Shown here one piece after another: positions 35,126 through 43,140 of a stretch of 64,000 bases of DNA. The translations under genes were made by a program, and so were the position numbers. The notes under the pieces were generated by a model, which saw only the letters and a list, made by a program, of their open reading frames with translations, did not search any database and was not told the DNA's origin. Position 1 is the stretch's first letter. Every line of letters begins with the position of its first letter. The DNA is from Clostridiales bacterium (GTDB lineage Bacteria; Bacillota; Clostridia; Christensenellales; CAG-138): positions 62,001 through 126,000 of the forward strand of contig SFCQ01000003.1 in assembly GCA_004558525.1 (NCBI GenBank), in the 5' to 3' direction.

Positions 35126-36115
35126 ATGAAAAACAAACATTTTAATAGATATTACCTGCTTTCTTGCATCGGCGTTCTGATCGCCTCTTATTACCCTCTA
35201 TCAATGGGAGTAAGGGTCATCGCTGATATGATTATTGATGGGACTGTTTTGAAAGAAAACTATCCCAAATACATTATTCCGTACACCCCAATTTGTATAG
35301 CTATTATAATTGGCGTTCTCTTAATGCCATTGTGCATCAAACTATTAAAGAGATTTGCTCTTGCCGGCGGAGCTTCTATCGCAACAGGAATGTTCTTTGC
35401 GCTTGAATTGCTGTTTGAACAAAAGGTTGTCGTGTCAACAGCCGAAACCGTTACCAAGCTTGAAGATTGGCAGATGTTTATGTGCTATATACCTCCAGAA
35501 GGCTGGGGTGAAACCGTAACTGCATACAAAACACAAACAGCTGTCGATATCTTGATGGGCGACTACAATCCTGCTTTCAAGTTGCATTTTTACATAATTT
35601 CTGTTGTTTTGATTCTTACAATTTTGAACTGTCTATATGGCTTCGGTCAAATGGTAAAGACCGGCGAAAAGGAACGCCTTAAATCCTTAATTTTACAATC
35701 GGTTTGTTCCCTAACATTCCTCGGACTCTGTATCCTCGCTTGCTTTACAGCTTTTTGGAGAGACGGAAGCATTCAGGTATCTCCGTTATCGGCAGTATTA
35801 ATGACTGTGTTCTTTGTTCTTTTGGGCGTAACCGTAGGTGTGTTTGTTGGCTCGTTTCTTTTGGGAAAACGGAAATTTGTTTCCGTTTGGATCCCCTCGA
35901 TTGTTGCTTCGGCAATGACGCTCCTTATGTATATCGGCGAAATGATTTTGCTCAATGGATATCTCTATAGCTTGGGATCGGGATTTATTTTCAACAGTAT
36001 ACCCGGAATTGCTCTCTCCCCCGTTGATTTATTTATCATTGTGGCATCGGGGGGTATAACAGCAGCAGTGTTTACCTTACTTAATCGCACATCTGTTAAA
36101 CCGACAATAGAATAG
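35126..36115 (+). CDS. Multi-pass membrane protein of unknown function in the blaI insert
   Basis: A 329-residue protein with about eight hydrophobic helices (for example residues 12-32, 50-70, 78-98, and several after 155). The loop after the third helix is extracytoplasmic and carries KVVVSTAETVTKLEDW, and the C-terminus is short and charged. No enzyme or transporter motif is recognised. It begins 13 bases after the truncated blaR1 with AGGAG 7 bases before ATG 35126 (an ATG at 35120 is too close to that site). It shares the AT-rich composition of blaI, so it came with the same insert. Confidence 0.75.
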   Translation: MKNKHFNRYYLLSCIGVLIASYYPLSMGVRVIADMIIDGTVLKENYPKYIIPYTPICIAIIIGVLLMPLCIKLLKRFALAGGASIATGMFFALELLFEQKVVVSTAETVTKLEDWQMFMCYIPPEGWGETVTAYKTQTAVDILMGDYNPAFKLHFYIISVVLILTILNCLYGFGQMVKTGEKERLKSLILQSVCSLTFLGLCILACFTAFWRDGSIQVSPLSAVLMTVFFVLLGVTVGVFVGSFLLGKRKFVSVWIPSIVASAMTLLMYIGEMILLNGYLYSLGSGFIFNSIPGIALSPVDLFIIVASGGITAAVFTLLNRTSVKPTIE

Positions 36116-36122
36116 TCTATCT

Positions 36123-36142
36123 TGGTGCCGGAAGTGGGACTC
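36123..36142 (-). repeat. Duplicated 3' end of tRNA-Leu
   Basis: These 20 bases are identical to 36290-36309, the CCA end, acceptor strand and part of the T-arm of tRNA-Leu. It lies 8 bases past the last gene of the AT-rich insert, in the same orientation as the tRNA. A reversed T-arm-like scrap (TTCGAGTCCCAC) is at 36227-36238. This is what an attachment site left by integration at a tRNA gene would look like. Confidence 0.7.
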
Positions 36143-36183
36143 CCGTCGGCACTGCTCCAGTGCCGACGCCAGCCCGGGGAACT

Positions 36184-36210
36184 AAAAAAGCGTCCACTGG
36201 ACGCTTTTTT
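36184..36210. terminator. Bidirectional terminator
   Basis: AAAAAAGCGTCC / GGACGCTTTTTT with a 3-base loop, in the gap between the insert and tRNA-Leu. Confidence 0.8.
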
Positions 36211-36255
36211 GCCCTTAGGCCCGTTCCCTTCGAGTCCCACATCTTCTCATGCAAC

Positions 36256-36287
36256 AAACAAAGCACCCCAAGGTGGGTGCTTTGTTT
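36256..36287 (-). terminator. Terminator of tRNA-Leu
   Basis: ACAAAGCACCC / GGGTGCTTTGT, right after the tRNA 3' end on the minus strand, running into a T-rich stretch. Confidence 0.75.
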
Positions 36288-36289
36288 GC

Positions 36290-36376
36290 TGGTGCCGGAA
36301 GTGGGACTCGAACCCACACGTTGTCGCCAACAACGGATTTTGAGTCCGTCACGTCTGCCAATTCCATCATTCCGGC
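36290..36376 (-). tRNA. tRNA-Leu (CAA)
   Basis: Minus strand, 87 nt with a long variable arm: acceptor GCCGGAA/TTCCGGC, discriminator A, encoded CCA, anticodon loop CTCAAAA between ACGGA/TCCGT, variable arm GTTGTTGGCGACAAC, T-arm GTGGGTTCGAGTCCCAC. Anticodon CAA. Confidence 0.95.
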
Positions 36377-36386
36377 GCTAAGTGCG

Positions 36387-36415
36387 ATTGTATCACAATA
36401 TACTCCCTTTTGCAA
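36387..36415 (-). promoter_or_regulatory. Promoter of tRNA-Leu
   Basis: Minus strand TTGCAA (36410-36415), 17-base spacer, TACAAT (36387-36392). Confidence 0.7.
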
Positions 36416-36500
36416 TACACAACCGCATTTAATAAAGCCAAACGGCATAAAGCTATACACGCCGTGCCGCTTGGCATGGTTTTTCAAATTGATATTGCTG

Positions 36501-36914
36501 TTAGTGCATTATATATGGCTTGAGAAACTCGGGCGCGCTTTCCTCGCTGCCGGTTATGCTGAGTATCAGCTTAACGTTGCAGCGGTTCGCAAACTCGTCC
36601 ATGCCCTTAAACAGCTCCTCAAGAGTGTCCAGCGGGTGATGGACTATCTTCATAAATCCGTCTATAAATATATATTCAAGGTCAAAGTCCTGTGCGGCAA
36701 TGCCGGAAATGAATCCAAAGAACATCTTTGGGCTGTCAATATGAAACTCAGATGCGTCCACAAAGCGAATGTCGTGCTTCAGGCCAAACATGTATTGATT
36801 GTCATTATCGATGAAGACAATGCTGCCGTTAGCTGTTTTAAGCGTTTCGTTGGCAATGTCAATTATGCGCTTGGTCTTGCCGGCGCCAGTTTCGCCAAAG
36901 ATTACCTGTATCAA
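36501..36914 (-). CDS. Small P-loop ATPase of unknown function
   Basis: A 137-residue protein with a clear Walker A at the N-terminus (FGETGAGKTKRII, about residues 6-18) and a Walker B-like strand (LEYIFIDGFM). The middle has FIDNDNQYMFGLKH. No domain beyond the P-loop core is recognised. The size and simple fold suggest a stand-alone nucleotide-binding protein, related in feel to twitching/type II secretion-like ATPase snippets seen in Clostridia. The start codon is TTG (36912-36914) with GGGAGG 6 bases before it, the only good start. It is a single gene near tRNA-Leu. Confidence 0.7.
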   Translation of the reverse strand: MIQVIFGETGAGKTKRIIDIANETLKTANGSIVFIDNDNQYMFGLKHDIRFVDASEFHIDSPKMFFGFISGIAAQDFDLEYIFIDGFMKIVHHPLDTLEELFKGMDEFANRCNVKLILSITGSEESAPEFLKPYIMH

Positions 36915-37095
36915 GATGAGCCTCCCTCTGCGCTTTGCGCTTATGAAATGATCATGGTTTATTATAACCTCTTTATCGCCCTTTGGGCAATAGCGGTTTA
37001 TGTAAATTCACCTTAAATACATAAATAAGGAAATAGATTCCAGAATAAAACTGTGCTATAATGCAGAAATGAGCGATAAAAAAGGAACCAAGGAT

Positions 37096-37935
37096 ATGAA
37101 AAGAGTTTTAGGCTGTATCCGCCGTGCGGACGAAAGATACCACATGATACGCGAAGGAGATAAAATATGCGTCGGCGTATCTGGCGGGAAGGACAGCCTT
37201 CTTCTGCTGTACGGATTGAAGCTTTATCAGCGCTTCTGCTACAGGCATTTTGATGTTTGCGGCGTGATGCTCGATCTTGGCATAATGGATCAGGATCTTG
37301 CGCCTGTTGAGGATTTTGCGCGCGAAATAGGCGTGCCTTTTGACATAATAAGGACCGACATAGGCGACGTCGTATTCAATGTGCGCAAGGAATCGCACCC
37401 ATGCGCGCTTTGCGCAAAGCTCAGGCGCGGCGCGCTGAACGACGCCGCCAGGCAGCGCGGCTGTAACCTTGTCGCGCTTGGTCATAACAGGGACGATGTT
37501 ATAGAGACCTTCTTTATGAGCCTTTTATATGAAAGCAGGCTCAACACATTCGGCCCCGTCACATATCTTGGCAGGAAAGAGGTCACGGTGATACGCCCGC
37601 TCGTATTCCTGCCCGAAAAGCAGGCCCTAAGCGTCGCCACAAGGCTCGAGCTGCCTATACGCAAGCCCAATTGCCCCGTCGCGGGCCTGACAAAAAGGGA
37701 GGAAATGAAGCAGGTTATGCGCTTTTTCACCAGCCTTATCCCCGATGCTGAGGAGCGCATAATGAACGCCATTGCTGATACGGAAAAATACGGTATGTGG
37801 GATAGGCTAAGGCTCCCGCCAAGGGACATAGCGGATATGACAAACTCCTCATCAGCGCCTGAGCTATGCAGGGATTGCCCAAGCAGGGCGGCGTCAGCTC
37901 ATACCAACAGCGGAGGCCCGCATGAAGCTGAGTGA
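37096..37935 (+). CDS. ttcA: TtcA-family tRNA 2-thiolation protein (PP-loop ATPase)
   Basis: A 279-residue PP-loop ATPase that activates a tRNA base for sulfur insertion, in TtcA C32 of tRNA. PP-loop SGGKDS (29-34), the CxxC iron-sulfur/sulfur-carrier pair Cys103-Cys106 (HPCALCAKLRRGALN), the LGHNRDDVIET signature, and a third Cys in RKPNCPVAG. Three Cys would ligate the [4Fe-4S] of TtcA. A -10 TATAAT at 37055-37060 puts the first ATG (37069) at the transcript start, so I chose ATG 37096 behind AAAGGAACC. The exact tRNA target in Gram-positives is not proven. Confidence 0.85.
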   Translation: MKRVLGCIRRADERYHMIREGDKICVGVSGGKDSLLLLYGLKLYQRFCYRHFDVCGVMLDLGIMDQDLAPVEDFAREIGVPFDIIRTDIGDVVFNVRKESHPCALCAKLRRGALNDAARQRGCNLVALGHNRDDVIETFFMSLLYESRLNTFGPVTYLGRKEVTVIRPLVFLPEKQALSVATRLELPIRKPNCPVAGLTKREEMKQVMRFFTSLIPDAEERIMNAIADTEKYGMWDRLRLPPRDIADMTNSSSAPELCRDCPSRAASAHTNSGGPHEAE

Positions 37936-38218
37936 AAACACGCTTTTTATCATAATAGTCGGCTATATGCTCATAATGAGCCTTATATTGTTTATAATGA
38001 TGGGCATAGACAAGGCCAGGGCCAAAGCTGGCAGCAGGAGAATACGGGAAAGGACTCTGTTTATATTAGCGGCGCTTGGCGGCGCACTCGGCGGCGTGCT
38101 TGGCATGAGCGTGTTCCATCATAAAACGCTGCACACCTCTTTCAGGCTCGGCATGCCCGCGCTTATGGCGCTCAACTTCGCCGCTGCGTTTGCGCTGATG
38201 TGGTTCAATGGAAGATAA
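37922..38218 (+). CDS. DUF1294 membrane protein
   Basis: 98-residue protein with two or three membrane helices and the DUF1294 signature DKARAKAGSRRIRERTLFILAALGGALGGVLGM, then a HHKT-type loop. Function unknown. It overlaps the ttcA-like gene by 14 bases and is cotranscribed with it. Confidence 0.85.
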   Translation: MKLSENTLFIIIVGYMLIMSLILFIMMGIDKARAKAGSRRIRERTLFILAALGGALGGVLGMSVFHHKTLHTSFRLGMPALMALNFAAAFALMWFNGR

Positions 38219-38240
38219 GCCTTCACCCGGCTAAAAGATA

Positions 38241-38270
38241 AAAGCCGCTTTGTTTTACCAAGGCGGCTTA
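38241..38270 (+). terminator. Terminator after the DUF1294 gene
   Basis: AAGCCGC / GCGGCTT stem with a 14-base AT-rich loop, in the gap before the convergent asparaginase gene. Confidence 0.6.
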
Positions 38271-38388
38271 CCTATATTTGTTTTTTAACCGGCAGTATGC
38301 TTTTTACTGCCCCTATCAAGCTTTGGCGCCTCTATGAGCATCATAAGCTCCCATATAGAGACTGCTGCCGTTGCCTGATACGCTTGTT

Positions 38389-39381
38389 TCACTTTATCTC
38401 GCCGCAGATATTCTGCTGCATAAGCTTGCGTACATTCTCCATGCTGAAGCTTTCCCCCAGCTTGCCAAGCGCCCACATGAGCTTTGTAACGGCGGCTTCC
38501 GTAGTCATATCCCTTGCGGATATAACTCCCGCCGCTCTAAGCGGCGCCGATACCTGATATACATCGGGATTGCTGGCTTCATAAAGGCACTGCGATGTAA
38601 GTATCACGGGAATGTTCTGCTCTATCAGCTTATGCAGGCTTTCGGCATGGTCGCGCCTTATGCTATGCACACCGCCAAGGCCGAACGCCTCCACAACAAC
38701 TCCCCTCACGCCGCAGCTCGCAAGCCCCACTATTGTTGCCGGAAGCGCGCCGGGTATAAGCTTGATAAGCGCCACGCGCGACTCTATATTCGTAAAAAAG
38801 TCAAGCTTGCCGGCCTGTTTTTCGTCCATACCCGCCATCGGTATAAATATGCCGTCCTCAAACCTGCCAACGTTGGGGCAGTTTATCGATTCAAATGCGT
38901 TAAGCGACATCGTTCTTGTTTTGACCGCCCTACAGCCCCTTATCACGCTGCCGCCAAAGCATATGTACACGCCGCCGGGCAGCAGCCTTGCCGCCTCCAG
39001 CGCATCGCCAAGGTTCCTCAGCCCGTCCGAATCAGGCGCGCCTATAGGGTACTGCGCTCCGGTAAGGACTATTGGCTTATCTATACCCCTAAGCATGAAC
39101 GAAAGCATGGACGAGGTATACGCCATTGTGTCCGTTCCGTGTGTTATAACTATGCCGTCATATTTATCCACGGAATCTACAACCGCTTCCGCCATTACGC
39201 GCCATTCCTCCGGCTGAATGTTGGAGCTGTCCATTCTAAAAAGCTCCATGCTGTCAACATTTTCGGCTCTTTGTGGGACATAGGAAAGCAGCTGCTCGGA
39301 GCTTAGCTGCGGCGCAAGGCCGGCACTCGTCTGCTTGCAGGCTATGGTGCCCCCTGTGGCTATCAATAGTATTTTCTTCAT
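38389..39381 (-). CDS. ansA: L-asparaginase (type I, cytoplasmic)
   Basis: Hydrolyses L-asparagine to aspartate and ammonia. The 330-residue protein has no signal peptide. Catalytic threonine motif ATGGTIAC (Thr12), second motif VITHGTDTMAYTSSML, then VLTGAQYPIGAPDSDG and the C-terminal domain. Length and lack of signal point to the type I, housekeeping enzyme. The start is preceded by AAGGGAGC. It is not obviously in an operon. Confidence 0.92.
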   Translation of the reverse strand: MKKILLIATGGTIACKQTSAGLAPQLSSEQLLSYVPQRAENVDSMELFRMDSSNIQPEEWRVMAEAVVDSVDKYDGIVITHGTDTMAYTSSMLSFMLRGIDKPIVLTGAQYPIGAPDSDGLRNLGDALEAARLLPGGVYICFGGSVIRGCRAVKTRTMSLNAFESINCPNVGRFEDGIFIPMAGMDEKQAGKLDFFTNIESRVALIKLIPGALPATIVGLASCGVRGVVVEAFGLGGVHSIRRDHAESLHKLIEQNIPVILTSQCLYEASNPDVYQVSAPLRAAGVISARDMTTEAAVTKLMWALGKLGESFSMENVRKLMQQNICGEIK

Positions 39382-39448
39382 AATTCGGACTGCTCCCTTT
39401 TTAATAATCGAATACGCGCTTATCGCCGCATGTCAAATCAAGCATGTT

Positions 39449-40636
39449 TTATATAAGCCCCCTCTTTTTCAGTATGGGCTTTATGGCGTTTTCAAGCCTT
39501 TCAAGCGCCTTTATAAGCTCGCTTTCCGGCAGCGCAAGATTCCACCTTGCAAAGCCGCTGCCGTTAGCGCCGAATATATACCCTTCGTCAAGATCAAGAT
39601 ACGCATCGACATGCATCTTTTTCTGCTCCTCATCGTTAAGGCCAAGCGCACGCATGTCCAGCCAGGCTAAATAAGTGCCCTCTGCGCGTATGCACTTGAG
39701 CATGGGCAGCCTTGCCCCGATAAAGCCGTAGAAGGTATTAAAATTAGCCTCTATGGCATTTATCATCTCGTCTATCCATTCGTCGCAATCGTTGTGCGCG
39801 GCTATGCTCACGGCCCTTGCAAAGTAAGGCACGGTATCCGCCATAGAGCGCATCTTTTCAAGCGTAAAGCTATCATAGCGCTCCCTGTTGGGTATAAATA
39901 TATCCGAACACAAAAGCCCCGCAACGTTGAACGTCTTGCTCATTGCCGTGCAGACCATGCAATTATCCAAAAACTCGTCAAAAGTCAAGAATGAATGATG
40001 CTTTGCGCCATTAAGCAGTATATCGCAATGTATCTCGTCCGCAAGAACAAATACGCCGTGCTTTTTGCATATTCGCCCAACAGCCAGAAGCTCCTCTTCC
40101 CTCCATACCCTGCCGACGGGATTATGCGGGCTGCAAAGTATCATAAGGTGTATGTCGTCCCTTGCACAAAGCTTTTCAAGGTTTTCAAGGTCCATCTCAT
40201 AACGGCCGTCTTTAAGTATCAGCCTGTTTTCGGCCACCTTGCGGCCGTTCATCTCAATAGCCCTGAAAAACGGCGTGTAGACAGGGCTTTGTATTATAAC
40301 GCCCTCATCCGGCCTGGCAAACGTTTTTACCGCAAGGCTCAGCGCCGGCACTATTCCGCCCGTCACCGTATGCCATTCGCGCTTCACCTCATATCCGTGG
40401 CGCCTTATATAATAGCCCCTTACGGCGTTATAGTATTCATCATCGGCGCCCGTATAGCCGTATACGCCGTGTTCGGCGGCTTTGATTATTGCCCGGGTTA
40501 TCTGCGGCGCCACCTTAAACTCCATATCAGCTATTGAAAGCGGCGCTAAACCTGCTTTTTTTATGTTTTCTGGCGTATGGTCCCATTTAAGCGAGCCTGT
40601 ATTCTTTCTGTCAACTATCGTTGTGAAATCGTACAT
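39449..40636 (-). CDS. MalY/PatB-family aminotransferase class I (probable cystathionine beta-lyase)
   Basis: A 395-residue PLP enzyme. N-terminus YDFTTIVDRKNTGSLKWD is typical of MalY/PatB C-S lyases, as are IADMEFKVAPQI and the HEAVY GYTGADDEYYNAV block. The Schiff-base lysine lies in CTAMSKTFNVAGL, the PLP-phosphate motif in CSPHNPVGRVW, and DEIHCDILL follows. These enzymes cleave cystathionine or cysteine, giving homocysteine or H2S plus pyruvate. I chose ATG 40636 (GGAGGTTCATAC before it), not the upstream in-frame ATGs. Substrate cannot be fixed by sequence. Confidence 0.9.
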   Translation of the reverse strand: MYDFTTIVDRKNTGSLKWDHTPENIKKAGLAPLSIADMEFKVAPQITRAIIKAAEHGVYGYTGADDEYYNAVRGYYIRRHGYEVKREWHTVTGGIVPALSLAVKTFARPDEGVIIQSPVYTPFFRAIEMNGRKVAENRLILKDGRYEMDLENLEKLCARDDIHLMILCSPHNPVGRVWREEELLAVGRICKKHGVFVLADEIHCDILLNGAKHHSFLTFDEFLDNCMVCTAMSKTFNVAGLLCSDIFIPNRERYDSFTLEKMRSMADTVPYFARAVSIAAHNDCDEWIDEMINAIEANFNTFYGFIGARLPMLKCIRAEGTYLAWLDMRALGLNDEEQKKMHVDAYLDLDEGYIFGANGSGFARWNLALPESELIKALERLENAIKPILKKRGLI

Positions 40637-40664
40637 GTATGAACCTCCGTGATTTGTCACTTGC

Positions 40665-40693
40665 ATTGTAGCACAGTATTTGCAAAATTTGAA
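40665..40693 (-). promoter_or_regulatory. Promoter of the MalY-type gene
   Basis: Minus strand TTCAAA (40688-40693), 17-base spacer, TACAAT (40665-40670). Confidence 0.6.
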
Positions 40694-40730
40694 TCTTAAG
40701 CGCAAAGTATCCAAAATATATTTTGCAATA

Positions 40731-40759
40731 TTGAACCCTGCCGCATTTGCGGTTATAAT
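40731..40759 (+). promoter_or_regulatory. Promoter of the MFS gene
   Basis: TTGAAC (40731-40736), 17-base spacer, TATAAT (40754-40759), 33 bases before the start codon. Confidence 0.75.
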
Positions 40760-40791
40760 CATACACAGCATAACTATATAAGGAGCAGCAT

Positions 40792-42102
40792 ATGAAGCTT
40801 AACTACAAACGCACATTTCTTGTTGGCCTTGCGTTCTTTTCCATCTGCGCTTTTTGGCAAATGTACGATGGCATAATACCCCTTATACTGCGCGACACCT
40901 ATCAGCTTGACAATGCAAAGCGCGGCATAGTTATGGGTATAGACAATATGCTCGCGCTTTTCCTGCTTCCGCTTTTCGGCACTCTTTCGGATAAAAAGGG
41001 CCGCCGCATGCCGTTTATAGTCATAGGCACCGCGCTTGCTGCCGCGCTTACCATGCTGCTTGCATTTATAATTAAAAGATACGACCCCGCAGCGCCTACG
41101 GCATCATTGATAGTATTCTTCATTACGCTGATGGCGTTGCTGATATCCATGGGGCTTTACCGCTCGCCCGCGGTGGCGCTCATGGCGGACGTTACGCCAA
41201 AGCCGTTGCGCAGTCAGGGCAATGCGGTGATAAACCTGATGGGCGCTTTCGGCGGGCTGTACACGCTTGTGATGATTAAGCTTCTGGCAAAGGCCGACAG
41301 CGAAGGTCATTATGACTACACGCTGCTTTTCCTCTCCGTCATAGGCCTTATGATAGCCGCCGTTACCGTGCTTATGCTCACCATACGCGAAAGAAAGCTT
41401 GTTGAAGAGATGAAGGCCATAAACTATGGCGTAAGCGAGGACGAGGATCAGGGAAAGACCGAGACCGTTAACGGCCACGAAAAGCTGCCAAGGCCCGTAT
41501 TCAAAAGCCTGCTCTTGATACTTACAACGATAGGGCTTTGGTTCCTTGGCTACAATGCCGTTACTACTTTCTTCACAAGCTACGCTACCGCCACCTGGAA
41601 AGGCGGCCTCAGCCACGCCTCAACCTGCCTTATGGTGGCTACCGTTGCGGCAGTGGCGTCATATATACCGATAGGCTTTATAAGCGCAAAGATAGGGCGC
41701 AAGAACATGATACGCATAGGCCTTATCACGGCGGCAGCAGGCTTTGCGGTCGCCACATTCTGTGCGCATGAATTCAGCTTTTATCTTTACATCGTGTTTG
41801 CGGTCGTAGGCTTTGCGCAGGCTGCTGTAACCGTGAACACGTTTCCTATGGTTTGGGAAATAAGCCGTACAGGCAACGTTGGCAAATACACGGGCTTCTA
41901 TTATACGGTATCCATGACCGCGCAGACGGTAACGCCCTTTTTCGTGGGCATATTCCTCGATAAGCTCGGCAATGACGCGCTGTTCCCGTACGGTTTTGTG
42001 TTTGTGCTGCTGGCTCTTGTTCCCATAAGCCTTGCAAAGCATGGCGACAACAAGCCCGAGGTGCTTAAGAACAAGCTTGAAGCCTTTGATGTGGACGATT
42101 GA
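40792..42102 (+). CDS. MFS transporter (SLC45/sugar-like)
   Basis: A 436-residue, 12-helix major facilitator. It has the MFS loop 2-3 motif GTLSDKKGRRMPF and the repeat in the second half (GFISAKIGRKNMIR). The N-terminus KRTFLVGLAFFSICAFWQMYDGIIPLIL resembles the bacterial SLC45-type/GPH-like sugar transporters. The long central loop is hydrophilic (residues about 205-230). It is followed 15 bases later by the kinase-GNAT fusion gene, probably an operon. Substrate unknown. Confidence 0.88.
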   Translation: MKLNYKRTFLVGLAFFSICAFWQMYDGIIPLILRDTYQLDNAKRGIVMGIDNMLALFLLPLFGTLSDKKGRRMPFIVIGTALAAALTMLLAFIIKRYDPAAPTASLIVFFITLMALLISMGLYRSPAVALMADVTPKPLRSQGNAVINLMGAFGGLYTLVMIKLLAKADSEGHYDYTLLFLSVIGLMIAAVTVLMLTIRERKLVEEMKAINYGVSEDEDQGKTETVNGHEKLPRPVFKSLLLILTTIGLWFLGYNAVTTFFTSYATATWKGGLSHASTCLMVATVAAVASYIPIGFISAKIGRKNMIRIGLITAAAGFAVATFCAHEFSFYLYIVFAVVGFAQAAVTVNTFPMVWEISRTGNVGKYTGFYYTVSMTAQTVTPFFVGIFLDKLGNDALFPYGFVFVLLALVPISLAKHGDNKPEVLKNKLEAFDVDD

Positions 42103-42117
42103 TAGGGCATTGAGCGT

Positions 42118-43140
42118 ATGAAGGAATTATATATCATAGGCGGCCCGATGGGCGTTGGCAAAACGGCCGCCTGCCGTAAGCTGCAAAACAAGCTTGACAG
42201 CTCGGTATTCCTTGATGGCGACTGGTGCTGGGATATGCGCCCTTTTACGGTTAATGCGGAAACAAGGGCAATGGTTATCGACAACATCTGCCATACGCTT
42301 AACAACTTTATACATTGTTCGGAATATGAAAGCATAATATTCTGCTGGGTAATGCATCAAGCCGATATAATAAGCAGCATCTTGAGCCGCATAAACACAG
42401 GGCTTTGCAGAATAAGGCTAATATCGTTGGTTTGCAGCGAAGCAGAGCTTGAAAAGCGCATAACAAAGGACATTAAGCTTGGCTTGAGGGGCGAAGACGC
42501 GCTTGAAAGAAGCCTTGGCTATCTTCCCATGTATGATAAGCTGGATACGGTTAAGCTGGATACCACATCGCTCACTCCGGATGAGTGCGCCGAAAGAATA
42601 ATGGCAGTCAAGCCGTTTATAAAAGGCGCAGTAATAGAGACCGAAAGGCTTTATTTAAGGCAGATGAGTCAAAGCGACTTTGACGATATAGCGCTTATCC
42701 TTAAGGATCCTGATACCATGTATGCCTATGAGCATGGCTTTTCCGATGAAGAGGTAAGCGATTGGATAAACAGGCAGCTGATGCGCTATGACAAATACGG
42801 CTTTGGCCTGTGGGCGGCCATAGAAAAAGCCTCCGGGAGGCTGATAGGCCAATGCGGACTTAGCATGCAGGACGCCGGCGGCAAAGAAGTGCTTGAGATA
42901 GGCTACCTTTTTAACAAGGCTTATTGGCATAGAGGCTTTGCTGCGGAGGCTGCTGCTGCATGCAAAAAGTACGCTTTCGATATACTTGGCGCGGACGAGG
43001 TATGCTCCATAATCCGCAGCAGCAATATAGCCTCCCAGCGTGTTGCCGAGCGCAACGGCATGAAGATGGTGTCAAGCTTTGTTAAGCATTATTACGGCAT
43101 CGATATGCCGCATCTTGTGTTCTCGGTAAGGCGCGGCTGA
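42118..43140 (+). CDS. P-loop kinase-GNAT acetyltransferase fusion protein
   Basis: A 340-residue two-domain protein. Residues about 1-165 form a small P-loop kinase/AAA-like domain with Walker A GGPMGVGKTAACR and a FLDGDWCWDM motif like the substrate-binding Asp of gluconate/shikimate-type kinases. Residues about 170-340 are a RimJ/RimL-type GNAT domain (IETERLYLRQM, the GxG acetyl-CoA region near EIGYLFNKAYWHRGFAAEAAAA, NxASQRVAERNGM). The fusion is uncommon to me and the substrate of either domain is unknown. Probably cotranscribed with the MFS gene. Its last 49 bases overlap the convergent MATE gene. Confidence 0.8.
   Translation: MKELYIIGGPMGVGKTAACRKLQNKLDSSVFLDGDWCWDMRPFTVNAETRAMVIDNICHTLNNFIHCSEYESIIFCWVMHQADIISSILSRINTGLCRIRLISLVCSEAELEKRITKDIKLGLRGEDALERSLGYLPMYDKLDTVKLDTTSLTPDECAERIMAVKPFIKGAVIETERLYLRQMSQSDFDDIALILKDPDTMYAYEHGFSDEEVSDWINRQLMRYDKYGFGLWAAIEKASGRLIGQCGLSMQDAGGKEVLEIGYLFNKAYWHRGFAAEAAAACKKYAFDILGADEVCSIIRSSNIASQRVAERNGMKMVSSFVKHYYGIDMPHLVFSVRRG

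Noticed and set aside
38285..38392. A 35-codon GTG frame overlapping the asparaginase stop (GTGA)
   Set aside because: No ribosome site fits and I recognise no family; the reading could be chance.
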